DNA from: an uncultured Alphaproteobacteria bacterium
GTDB lineage: Bacteria; Pseudomonadota; Alphaproteobacteria; Caulobacterales; Caulobacteraceae
Assembly: GCA_903860975.1 (NCBI GenBank)
Contig: CAIOSI010000024.1
Coordinates: forward strand, 55,698 to 119,697
DNA: 64,000 nucleotides
Direction: 5' to 3'
In this document: positions 36,343-44,167 of the stretch, one piece after another
How positions within the stretch are numbered: the stretch's first letter is position 1
Layout of the letters: every line of letters starts with the position of its first letter
Program-made: the position numbers and the translations under genes
The notes under the pieces: model-generated
The model's input: only the letters and a program-made list of their open reading frames with translations
Told to the model about the DNA's origin: nothing
The model's database searches: none

Positions 36343-37232
36343 GCCGCCTGAGCGGGTGCGCGATAGGCGGGGAAGAAATCGGTCGTTGCCCGGCCTGCGC
36401 TGAGGCTTTCGTAGGAGGCCGGATCCAGAATTGCGCCACAGACGTGGGCCTGTACCTCGCTGTTGGCAAAGCCTCGCTTAAATGCCGTCAGGCCGTCAGA
36501 GCCGCCAGCCGCGCCCGCGCCGCCGCCCAGGTGGATCACACCTTGGCCGGCAAAGTGATCGACCGCGGCGCCGACAAGGCTGTAGGCGGCACCCATGGCA
36601 TAGCCTGCCGGGCTGACCGCGGAGAGGTGGTAGTAGACGACACCCTCTGCGGCGAACCAGATCGACATTCCGACGATCTCATCGCCCGCAAAAGCCGCGA
36701 AGGCTTGCATGGTCGGTTCGGCGGCCAATGCGTCGAAATAGGCGGGTGTGAAATCAGCTGTACCGGTGACCGCGCGACGCGAAACAAGTCCGGCGTAGAG
36801 CTGTCGCCAGACGTCCAAATGCTGAAACAGCGAAACCCGTTCGACCCGACAACGGCGCGCGGCGCGACGCAATTCCTGCTTGTGGTGGCGGCTAGGTGCA
36901 AATAGCCCCCGCGCAGGATCGATCAAGTAGTGTGTCTTGAACGGACGGCAGATCTGGAACAGCCGCTCCAGGTCGCCGGCGATGGCGTGCAGCGGGTCGG
37001 GAACGCACACGGCAGAAACCAGCCCCCCCGAAGCCAGCCGCTCCAAACCGGCTGCGATATCAGCGCCGCTTGCGAAAACCTGCAGCGGATAGATGCCCAC
37101 TGCGTCGTAGAGCCCATCATCAATGGGTCGTCGGATTAAGTGGGAGCCCCATTCGGGTACCGAGATCACAGCCGAGGCCGACGCCAGCCCCTCAGCGTAG
37201 CGCGCGCTAGCGAAAGGATGGGCCGAGGCCAT
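36339..37232 (-). CDS. FemAB/GNAT-like acyltransferase
   Basis: The true start is ATG 37232, overlapping the stop of the aminotransferase gene (TGATG). The 297-aa product has the BioF2/Acetyltransf_6 pattern: KQELRRAARRCRVERVSLFQ, DALAAEPTMQAFAAFAGDEIVGMSIWF, YYHLSAVSPAGYAMGAAYSLVGAAVDHFA, LGGGAGAAGGSDGLTAFKRGF. This is the FemAB-type double GNAT seen in polysaccharide clusters. Coupled to an aminotransferase, it probably acylates the amino group that enzyme creates; donor and acceptor are unknown. Confidence 0.75.
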   Translation of the reverse strand: MASAHPFASARYAEGLASASAVISVPEWGSHLIRRPIDDGLYDAVGIYPLQVFASGADIAAGLERLASGGLVSAVCVPDPLHAIAGDLERLFQICRPFKTHYLIDPARGLFAPSRHHKQELRRAARRCRVERVSLFQHLDVWRQLYAGLVSRRAVTGTADFTPAYFDALAAEPTMQAFAAFAGDEIVGMSIWFAAEGVVYYHLSAVSPAGYAMGAAYSLVGAAVDHFAGQGVIHLGGGAGAAGGSDGLTAFKRGFANSEVQAHVCGAILDPASYESLSAGRATTDFFPAYRAPAQAA

Positions 37233-38395
37233 CAGCCGTGACTCAGCGCTCGGTCTAGGGCTGCAGCGGTGCGCGCGATTGCGTGGGCGTCCATGTCGAT
37301 GGAAAAGGGTAGTCCAATTACAGAACTCGCCAGCGCTTGGGTCACCGGTAGCGGTTCGCGGCGGCAGTCGGTGAAAGCGCGGTTTGTGTGGCACCCGCGG
37401 CCCCACCACTGGCGTGTGTCGACACCGTCTTGGCGCAAACTGTTCGCAACCTGATCGGCTGAGCCCAGCGGGAGGGCGACCGAGCACACGCTCGTGGCCC
37501 AATCGGTTCCCCAACCCTCTTGGAACCTGACGTCGGGACGGCCAATCAGGGCAATCCGCAGGTGCTGAGCCGTCCGAAGAAAGCGGAGACGATCGGCGGG
37601 CCAGCTGTCGAGTGCGGCCAGGCCAATGGCGGCGGCATATTCCGAGAGCTTGGCGTTGGTCGCGGGTATCAGGCTATCGCGACACCCGTTGAACCCGAAG
37701 GTCGTCAGCTGCTGCACCTTGCCGGCGAATTCGGCGTCTTCAGTCGCGAGATAGCCGCCTTCGCCGAGTCCCAGAACTTTTGTGGCATGCAGGCTCACAA
37801 CGGCGGGCAGCCGTGCGTCGTGCAGGGTATCGAAGGCCGCCGCCGCGTCGATCAACACCGGAATGCCAGTGGCTTGGCGGAACGCCACCCAACGATCCAG
37901 GTCCGGCATTGCCCCGAAGGCGCAAACCGGGATCACGGCGACGACTTCGCCCTGCAGGTTCAGCGCCAGGTCTTCGATCTCTGCGACGTCAAGCATCCAT
38001 GTCACAGGGTCGACATCCACGAACCAGGGCGTGAGCCCGGCTTGGATGACGGCGTGGGCGGTCGCCACAAAGGTCCATGCCGGCAAGACAACGTAGCCGC
38101 CAGGCATCAGATCCATCGCCTGCAGACCCAGCGTCAGCGCCTGGGTGGCGTTGGCGACCGTGACGACCTTTGTCGTCCGCGCGAAGCGGTCTGCCAGCCG
38201 CTGTTCCAGTTCATTGATAAGCGGCCCGAAGTTAGAATACCAACGCGCCGCGTCGATCCGATGCAGGTACGGAAGAATGGCCTCGGCGTTCGGCAGGCGC
38301 GGGCGTGCGACAGCGACGGGCGCGATCATCGCTGCCGGGCTTGCTTCGTGCGGTACTGCGCGCGCCTGCGCCAAACCTTGGCCCTCCAGAATCAT
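37232..38395 (-). CDS. DegT/DnrJ/EryC1/StrS aminotransferase
   Basis: The 387-aa PLP enzyme transfers an amino group from glutamate to a keto sugar. Motifs: RWYSNFGPLINELEQRLADR, VANATQALTLGLQAM, VVLPAWTFVATAHAV, VLIDAAAAFD (PLP-Asp), SLHATKVLGLGEGGYL (PLP-Lys), and NAKLSEYAAAIGLAALD. It is not PseC by obvious signature; the long N-terminus (first 35 aa) is unusual and the true start could be the Met at residue 23. A CtrA-like site lies about 28 nt upstream. Confidence 0.88.
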   Translation of the reverse strand: MILEGQGLAQARAVPHEASPAAMIAPVAVARPRLPNAEAILPYLHRIDAARWYSNFGPLINELEQRLADRFARTTKVVTVANATQALTLGLQAMDLMPGGYVVLPAWTFVATAHAVIQAGLTPWFVDVDPVTWMLDVAEIEDLALNLQGEVVAVIPVCAFGAMPDLDRWVAFRQATGIPVLIDAAAAFDTLHDARLPAVVSLHATKVLGLGEGGYLATEDAEFAGKVQQLTTFGFNGCRDSLIPATNAKLSEYAAAIGLAALDSWPADRLRFLRTAQHLRIALIGRPDVRFQEGWGTDWATSVCSVALPLGSADQVANSLRQDGVDTRQWWGRGCHTNRAFTDCRREPLPVTQALASSVIGLPFSIDMDAHAIARTAAALDRALSHG

Positions 38396-38422
38396 TGAAA
38401 GATAAGGGCAACACGTTTGAGG

Positions 38423-38437
38423 TTAACGGCGGATTAG
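38423..38437 (-). promoter_or_regulatory. CtrA-like site upstream of the aminotransferase gene
   Basis: On the minus strand it reads CTAA-TCCGCCG-TTAACC, which matches TTAA-N7-TTAA(C) at 7 of 8 fixed positions. It is 28 nt before the ATG at 38395, in the 69-nt gap after pseG. Confidence 0.4.
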
Positions 38438-38464
38438 GCTGATGCGCGATTGCGACCCTTTGGC

Positions 38465-39496
38465 TCAACCGCGCGCAGCAATCAGCTTCAAGAAGGTCTC
38501 AGCGACGCGGGGCGCGCCTTGTCCATCGCAGAGTTCGGCGCTCGCCGCGGCGAGCTGGCGGCGCAAGGCTGCGTCGGTGGTCAGCCGCATGAGCGCGCGG
38601 TCGAAGGCGCTCTCGAAATTAGAAGCTGCAGGATCAAGGACGATAGCGGCGTTGCGTTCAGCGAGCGTTCGCGCCGCGGCGCGCTGATTGTCTGCCAACA
38701 CCAGCATCAATGTCGGAAGGCCAAGCGTGCAGCGCTCCCAGGTCGAGGATCCGGCTGCGCCGATGGCGATGTCGGCCTCCGCTGTGAGGCGAGCCATATG
38801 GGGACTGTCGATATGCAACTGGATGCGGGTGTCCCGCTTTGCGATCTTCGCAAGGCTGGGAAGGCTTGGGGCCTCGGCACCCAGTACCACATCGATGCCG
38901 ACATCGCTGACCCTCGGTCGAAGCCGCTCGACGACACGGCCGGTAATGGCATCAACATCGGTGAGACCTAACGAGACGAGGATGCGGCGCACGGGCTCAC
39001 CGCGCCAGGACAGTGCGGTCTCGCGCAAGGCGGCGAACTCGGCGCGCACAGGTGCGTATTGCGGGCCAAGCAACAGGCGCGCTCCATCTGGGATTAGACC
39101 GTCGTAGTCCTCGGCCCGCCGCGCAGGCCCGCTGTCCAGAACAAGGTTTGCGCCAAGCTGGCGGTCGGCCAGATCGTCAAGCACAAGCGCAGGCTTGTTT
39201 CGACCTATCAGCCGATGGTCCGGCTCGGCGAGGCCATAGTGATCGAACACGACAGCATCGAACCGCTCGCTCTTAAGCGCCGCAGACAGGTCATCTGTCG
39301 CACTCGAGGCTGCCGAGATCTGCGGTGTATCGGGAGCGAAGGCCGCCAGGATCGCCCCAACAGCGGGCGGCGCCGCAAAGCAGACGCTCGCCCCTTGCGT
39401 CGCCAAAGCTTGCGCCAGGGTCAAGGATCGCATGACGTGTCCGCCACCGACCGCGGCACCGGCGTCTACAACAAACAGGATGCTGGGGCCGCTCAT
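38465..39496 (-). CDS. pseG: UDP-2,4-diacetamido-2,4,6-trideoxy-beta-L-altropyranose hydrolase
   Basis: PseG removes UDP to give the substrate of PseI. The 343-aa GT-B-fold protein has GGGHVMRSLTLAQAL near the N-terminus (PseG G-loop), VVFDHYGLAEPDHRLI, LVLDDLADRQLGANLVLD, LLLGPQYAPVRAEF, ILVSLGLTDVD and IGAAGSSTWERCTLGLPTL. ATG 39496 (MSGPSILFVVDAG) is preferred. In Caulobacter this gene is known as flmD in flagellin glycosylation. It is 106 nt after the ELM1-family gene in the same direction. Confidence 0.93.
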   Translation of the reverse strand: MSGPSILFVVDAGAAVGGGHVMRSLTLAQALATQGASVCFAAPPAVGAILAAFAPDTPQISAASSATDDLSAALKSERFDAVVFDHYGLAEPDHRLIGRNKPALVLDDLADRQLGANLVLDSGPARRAEDYDGLIPDGARLLLGPQYAPVRAEFAALRETALSWRGEPVRRILVSLGLTDVDAITGRVVERLRPRVSDVGIDVVLGAEAPSLPSLAKIAKRDTRIQLHIDSPHMARLTAEADIAIGAAGSSTWERCTLGLPTLMLVLADNQRAAARTLAERNAAIVLDPAASNFESAFDRALMRLTTDAALRRQLAAASAELCDGQGAPRVAETFLKLIAARG

Positions 39497-39602
39497 GACC
39501 GCAACTTGGCCTCCCGACGACTCAATCGCCGGCACCCTAGGCTCAAACGCCAAGTGCTGCGCTGAACAGCGGCCCCGGCGGCAGCGGATGTGCAACGATT
39601 TC

Positions 39603-40592
39603 TCATCTGGTCTTTCGTGCGTCTAGACGGCGTAGGAGTTCTGTCGCTGCACGGCTTGTCTCATCGAGCGGCGGGTAGCTCCAGGCCTCAAGGATTCCTG
39701 AGAAGAGGCGTTCGATGCCTCGGCGCCGAAGATCTTCGTGGAAAAGATCGAATTTACGTCTGCCGCCGGCCAAGGTCAGCGTGTAGATTGGCTTGCCGGT
39801 GGTGGCCGCATCCGTCGCGAGATTGGTCGAGTCATCGGTGATCAGGATAATGTCAGCGGCGGCAAGGAAGGCGGCGTAGGGGTTTTCGCCCTGGTTGTCC
39901 CAAATCCAACCAGGGATTTCCTTCAAGCCCTCCGTCAAGATCTGCTGGGCAGACGCTGGCGTACGGCGGGTGAAGCTCACCATTAACGAGCCGCCCATCG
40001 TGCGAACGGCGTTGCTGACCTCGGCGGCTATGACCTTGGCTCGTGCTGGCGGTAGATCGTGAGAGTTGGATTTTCCTCCAACAATCAGCGCGACCCGTGG
40101 CCTAGGCAAGGGGTCGATCCGTGACCTGAACCGCGCCAGATCGTGTTGGAATTTCTCGGCGCTCATGCGGTTTGGAGAGCCGATAATCGGTACGACGTTT
40201 GGGCCAGTGACGTCATCATGCGCCGGTGGGATGACGAGGTCGAAGGCTTCAAGCCCGCCTCGAGGGGCCTGGGTCTGGACGACAAAAGTCTCGCCTCCCG
40301 ACCAGCGGCGTACGCGCCTCGAGAGCGGAAGGCTCGCGCGTCCTGAACTAATCCAGACGTTGGGCCAGGGCGGGCCAAGCGGGCTATCGGCCTGTGCTGT
40401 CAGCCGCGGAAACGGTATCAACGGCCAAGGCAGAAGACCCAACCCCCAGCGCCACCCAATCTTCTTTGCGACGATCGTCGCTGGACGCTGGCGTGCCAAG
40501 GCTTCGGCAAGGCCCAGGACCTGGGCCTCGATTCCGGCGCGGCCATCCGAAACGGCCCAGATGGTCAGGCGAGGGGATCGTTCCTCAGCCAT
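39603..40592 (-). CDS. ELM1-family (DUF1022) protein
   Basis: The 329-aa protein belongs to the 'mitochondrial fission ELM1' family, which is broad in alphaproteobacteria. Signatures are WAVSDGRAGIEAQVLGLAEAL, KKIGWRWGLGLLPWPL, WISSGRASLPLSRRVRR, VALIVGGKSNSHDLPP and ILITDDSTNLATDAATTGKPIY. The fold is GT-B-like, so a role in glycan or nucleotide-sugar handling has been suggested; none is proven. The start codon lies 10 nt after the greA stop, so the two are cotranscribed. Confidence 0.85.
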   Translation of the reverse strand: MAEERSPRLTIWAVSDGRAGIEAQVLGLAEALARQRPATIVAKKIGWRWGLGLLPWPLIPFPRLTAQADSPLGPPWPNVWISSGRASLPLSRRVRRWSGGETFVVQTQAPRGGLEAFDLVIPPAHDDVTGPNVVPIIGSPNRMSAEKFQHDLARFRSRIDPLPRPRVALIVGGKSNSHDLPPARAKVIAAEVSNAVRTMGGSLMVSFTRRTPASAQQILTEGLKEIPGWIWDNQGENPYAAFLAAADIILITDDSTNLATDAATTGKPIYTLTLAGGRRKFDLFHEDLRRRGIERLFSGILEAWSYPPLDETSRAATELLRRLDARKTR

Positions 40593-40602
40593 TGGGAGTG
40601 GG

Positions 40603-41076
40603 TCAGACCCACTCCACCTTGGTGATCTCGTAAGCTTTGACGCCGCTGGGGGTGTTCACCTCGACGGTTTCGCCACTTTCCTTACCGATCATCGCGCGCG
40701 CGATCGGAGAGGTTATCGAAACCCGCCCGCTTTTTACGTCGGCTTCGTGTTCGCCGACGATCTGGTAGCGGGCCTGTTCCTCAGTGTCCTCGTCAATTAC
40801 CGAGACGGTGGCACCGAACTTCACCTGACTGCCCGATAATTTGGACACGTCGATAACCTGGGCGCGGGCCATCTTGTCTTCGATCTCGGCGATCTGGCCT
40901 TCGATCCAGCCTTGGCGGTCTTTGGCGGCGTGATACTCGGCGTTCTCGGAGAGGTCGCCGTGCAGACGCGCTTCTCCGATCGCGGCGGTTACGGCAGGCC
41001 GCTCCACGGTCTTCAAACGCTTCAGTTCTTCGTCGAGGGCATGGTAGCCCTCGGCGGTCATCGGGACTTTATCCAT
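40603..41076 (-). CDS. greA: Transcription elongation factor GreA
   Basis: GreA rescues backtracked RNA polymerase by stimulating transcript cleavage in the secondary channel. ATG 41076 ([20 protein letters not shown]) gives the standard 157 aa. The coiled coil carries the acidic tip [21 protein letters not shown]. The C-domain is complete ([18 protein letters not shown]). The ORF-track start is 61 residues too long. It heads a leftward run of genes with the ELM1-family gene and pseG. Confidence 0.97.
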   Translation of the reverse strand: MDKVPMTAEGYHALDEELKRLKTVERPAVTAAIGEARLHGDLSENAEYHAAKDRQGWIEGQIAEIEDKMARAQVIDVSKLSGSQVKFGATVSVIDEDTEEQARYQIVGEHEADVKSGRVSITSPIARAMIGKESGETVEVNTPSGVKAYEITKVEWV

Positions 41077-41585
41077 TGAGATGGTGACTCGAGTTCGCCC
41101 TAGTTTGAAGTTCGCAGTTTCCGGCCGCGGGCGCATTCGTCCGGGGGCGAAGAGGATAGAATTGTGCGCCGCAAAAAGCAAGGTGCAGAAACCCGCGCTA
41201 CGCGGACGCGATTTCAGCCGGCATCGTGCAGTGTCGCTGAGCGGAGTGTCGCTGACCATTGCGACTTCATCATGTCAACAAGTCATGTCCAACCCTTGGC
41301 TGCATTTGCCGTGGATTCAAGAAGAACTTCACCGCAGTCATCCTGCGACCTGCCCAGCCTCGCCGCAGTAACGCTTTCATCGGCTAGGGGGAGTTTCGCC
41401 TGATGACCACAAACCGACGGTGCCGATCGCGACGCCGACCTGACGTGGATTAACTTTTTTTCCAGCGCGGCGGTGGTCGCCGAGGCGACCTTGCGTGAGG
41501 AGGGGATCGATTTTCCGACTGAGCGCACCGGGCGCGCCGTGCTGCCGAGGCGGCTTGGCCCAGTCCACCCTGCCCGAGCGCCCAG
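41077..41585. other. Gap with no clear gene
   Basis: About 500 nt. The left end is the greA promoter region. Near 41420-41580 the plus strand has an open, protein-like stretch (DADLTWINFFSSAAVVAEA, then LREEGIDFP) without a start codon, which may be the relic of a gene I do not recognise. Everything else looks non-coding. Confidence 0.45.
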
Positions 41586-42221
41586 TTAGTGACGGTTCAA
41601 TGGCGGCAGGTGCGGCCCGTCCTTTGGCGCGGCCACCTGGGCGGTGTTCAAGGTCATCGAGACCAGGTCGTAGTAGCCACTGAGCGCCACCAGATCGACG
41701 ATACCTTGATCGCCCAGCACGAGCTGTGCAGCGGCGTAGGTCGGGTCGCTGACCCGGTGGGTGCGACGAAGCTCAGTGACAAAATCGTATACGGCGGTCT
41801 CGTCGGAGGCCATATCGGCGGGGCGCTTGTCGGAGGCCAACGCCGCGGCGATTGCGGGCTTGAGGCCGGCCTTCATTGCAAGCGGATAGTGCGCTGACCA
41901 CTCATAATCGGCGTCCCAGGCGCGTGCCGTCAGCAGGATCGCAAACTCATTCAAGCGTGGCGGCAGGCTGGAATGGAAGCGCACATGTTCGCCGACCTGT
42001 TGCAGTTTGTCGGCGAGCTCGGGGCTCCGCATCCAGGTGTTGAAGGGCCCGCCCAGGCTTTTACGTGGGCCGGCCATAATGGTGCTTGCGACTTTTCGTT
42101 GATCCGGCGTCATCTGATCAAGCGTAAGCGTTGGAAAACGCTCTGCCGATTGTGCCGACGAGGCTGCGGCCATCCCCACGCCAAGGGCCAAAGCGACGAT
42201 CTTGCCCGAAGTCCTGGCCAT
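41586..42221 (-). CDS. Exported carboxymuconolactone decarboxylase (AhpD-like) family protein
   Basis: The 211-aa protein has a signal peptide (VALALGVGMAAASSAQSA) and the CMD fold (FNTWMRSPELADKLQQVGEHVR, RLNEFAILLTARAWDADYEW). The redox CxxC of AhpD is absent: the matching position reads EWSAHYPLAMKAG. This is the large non-thiol subgroup often found near dehydrogenases. Function unknown; it lies downstream of an SDR and a P-loop gene. Confidence 0.8.
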   Translation of the reverse strand: MARTSGKIVALALGVGMAAASSAQSAERFPTLTLDQMTPDQRKVASTIMAGPRKSLGGPFNTWMRSPELADKLQQVGEHVRFHSSLPPRLNEFAILLTARAWDADYEWSAHYPLAMKAGLKPAIAAALASDKRPADMASDETAVYDFVTELRRTHRVSDPTYAAAQLVLGDQGIVDLVALSGYYDLVSMTLNTAQVAAPKDGPHLPPLNRH

Positions 42222-42233
42222 AGCGTTTTCTCC

Positions 42234-42734
42234 CTAGTCGCTGACGCTGATCATTGCGCCCACAAGTTCGTCAGGTTCTGGCGGTTCGTAGACACCCTCG
42301 ATAAATTCGAAGAGGTCAGGTGTCACCTCGATTGCAAAGCTTTCGCCACGCACGACGTTGCGGTCCAAAACGCGGGACCGGCGCACGCCTTGCGGCGCAT
42401 CGACAAAGTGGAACTGCAGTCCAAGACCGGTCGCCTCTGCGATCTGTCGCACGCGAGCCCGATCGGAGACGCGCATCAGTCCGATATCCAAGATCACGGA
42501 CGTCCCTGCTGCGATGGTCGCCGCAGCCACAGACCAGATCTGTGCCTCGCACCGGGCGACGCGCTCCAGCATCCATTCGTATTGCATCGGCTCAGGCATA
42601 TCGGGTCCGAACATCTGCGCCATCCAGTCATCCAGGATGAAGGCCACGGCCTTCTCCCTTCGGGCAAAGCCGTGCGCATAGGTCGTTTTGCCTGCGCCGC
42701 AAGGACCGAAAATAACGTTCAGGGGCGCGCTCAT
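42234..42734 (-). CDS. P-loop kinase-like ATP-binding protein (AAA_33/zeta-toxin-like)
   Basis: The 166-aa protein has Walker A GPCGAGKTTYAHGFA at residues 10-24, an ILDDWM acidic motif, and VILDIGLM as Walker B-like. A lid with arginines follows (RRSRVLDRNVVRG). This matches small cytoplasmic kinases of the AAA_33 type that phosphorylate sugars or antibiotics. No antitoxin is adjacent, so a toxin role is not supported. It is 10 nt after the SDR stop, hence likely an operon. Confidence 0.75.
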   Translation of the reverse strand: MSAPLNVIFGPCGAGKTTYAHGFARREKAVAFILDDWMAQMFGPDMPEPMQYEWMLERVARCEAQIWSVAAATIAAGTSVILDIGLMRVSDRARVRQIAEATGLGLQFHFVDAPQGVRRSRVLDRNVVRGESFAIEVTPDLFEFIEGVYEPPEPDELVGAMISVSD

Positions 42735-42744
42735 GGTGGGTTTG

Positions 42745-43533
42745 CTAGCGGACCGACAGCCCGCCGTCGATCACCAGTTCTGCGCCGGTGACATAGCGGC
42801 TTTCGTCGCTTGCCAGCCACAGCACGCCGTTTGCGATATCCTCCGGATAGCCCTTAACCCCCAGCGGTACGGCCATGTTCGACATGGCGTCGAGATCCGG
42901 CGGGGCGTTCGTACCCGTTGCGCCAGGATTGAGGATCGACAGCCAGATCGGCGTCTCGATGATGCCGGGGTGCACGGAGTTCACCCGGATGCCGTCTTTC
43001 GCGTTGGCGCATTCCATGGCGACCGCCTTGGTAAAGAGCCGCACCCCGCCTTTTGTCGCGCAGTAGCCTGCCAGGATTGCAGATCCCTTCAGGCCTGCGA
43101 CAGACGACATGTTGATGATGCTGCCGCCATCGCCCGATAGACGCATGAGCGGAATGGAATGTTTGGTCCCCAGGAAGACGCCATCAAGATTGATCGCGGT
43201 CTGCTTGCGCCAGTCGGCCAGGGACATTTCGATGACTGAGCCTGGAATGGCAATCCCGGCATTGTTGACGAGAATGTCCAGGCGACCATGACGCGCCTTC
43301 AGTTGAGCGATCACGCTTTCCCAGGCGGCCTCGTCGGTTGCGTCGTGGTGTAGATATTCAGCGTGGCCGCCGGATTTAGCGATAGCGACGACCGTTTCGG
43401 CACCTTTGTCATCCTGCATGTCGGTCACGACGACCGTTGCCCCTTCGGCGGCCAATTTCTCGGCGCAACCGCGACCGATGCCGCTTGCGCCTCCGGTGAC
43501 CAACGCAACCTTGCCCTCAACGCGACCCGCCAT
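42745..43533 (-). CDS. Short-chain dehydrogenase/reductase
   Basis: The 262-aa NAD(P)-dependent oxidoreductase has the cofactor motif VTGGASGIGRGCAEKLA (residues 12-28), NNAG at about 91-94, the catalytic Ser in INMSSVAGLKGS and the Tyr-x3-Lys in GYCATKGG. An acidic residue after beta-2 (VVVTDMQDDKG) favours NAD. Classical SDRs of this kind include glucose, cyclohexanol and hydroxysteroid dehydrogenases; the substrate is not determined. Confidence 0.9.
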   Translation of the reverse strand: MAGRVEGKVALVTGGASGIGRGCAEKLAAEGATVVVTDMQDDKGAETVVAIAKSGGHAEYLHHDATDEAAWESVIAQLKARHGRLDILVNNAGIAIPGSVIEMSLADWRKQTAINLDGVFLGTKHSIPLMRLSGDGGSIINMSSVAGLKGSAILAGYCATKGGVRLFTKAVAMECANAKDGIRVNSVHPGIIETPIWLSILNPGATGTNAPPDLDAMSNMAVPLGVKGYPEDIANGVLWLASDESRYVTGAELVIDGGLSVR

Positions 43534-43675
43534 GGCGCTCTCCCCTAAATCCCGTTCGTGGGATCATCTGGGCGAGGCCTAGCGCAGAGCACAGCCAGCC
43601 GCCAGTCGCGAAGCGGCGTTCACATGGCAATCAAGTCCTGCGCCGACGTTTGATCAGACGCCGACGCCTGTGACG

Positions 43676-43837
43676 TCAATGGAAGTAGGCGGGTGGCGTG
43701 TCGCCGGTGGCAATGGCGTAAGCCAGCCCGATCGCCAGGATGACGATGGCGACGAACATTAAGGGCCCAAGCATCCCCTCGAGCTGTTGCATCGCAGGCT
43801 TTTTGTGGTGCCGAATTTCCGGGTGATCGGAATGCAT
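43676..43837 (-). CDS. Small single-helix membrane protein
   Basis: From ATG 43837, preceded by GGAAGG, the 53-aa product reads MHSDHPEIRHHKKPAMQQLE, then one membrane helix (GPLMFVAIVILAIGLAYAIA), and ends DTPPAYFH. The His-rich head may bind metal. The ORF-track start is 41 residues too long. No family recognised. Confidence 0.6.
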   Translation of the reverse strand: MHSDHPEIRHHKKPAMQQLEGMLGPLMFVAIVILAIGLAYAIATGDTPPAYFH

Positions 43838-44167
43838 AGAACGTCCTTCCCAATCTGTTGGGGGGTCTTCGCCCCTGCCAGACTGCTGCAGACGCCACGT
43901 GGCTTTGACCCGGCCGTCTCTATCTGGGGCCGCCGGAACGTACCCGTGAGCCTTCAACACTCAGGCTTCTGCCATCGAATCTGCGCCTTCAAATAACATC
44001 GGTCAATGAAAAGGTTGGTCGCAAATTGTATCGAGGGGCGAACGCAAAAACGGGCGCCCCGTCGCCAGCGGTACACGCCCGCTCGATGAGCGGCCGCGCG
44101 CTCGACAGGATTTTTGTATGCCCGTCACAGCCTCCTGTTTTGCCGAAGGCTAGTCGATGCGCATGCC
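43838..44167. other. Region downstream of carB, mostly non-coding
   Basis: About 330 nt between the small membrane protein gene and the carB stop. It contains the candidate carB terminator at 44044-44061. No gene recognised. Confidence 0.5.
44044..44061 (-). terminator. Candidate Rho-independent terminator of carB
   Basis: On the minus strand a short stem (ACGGG/CCCGT, loop GCG) is followed by a T run (TTTTTG). It lies about 105 nt after the carB stop. The stem is short, so confidence is modest. Confidence 0.45.

Noticed and set aside
42234-42734. Zeta-toxin of a toxin-antitoxin system
   Set aside because: The P-loop fold is similar, but there is no small antitoxin gene beside it and the neighbours are metabolic.
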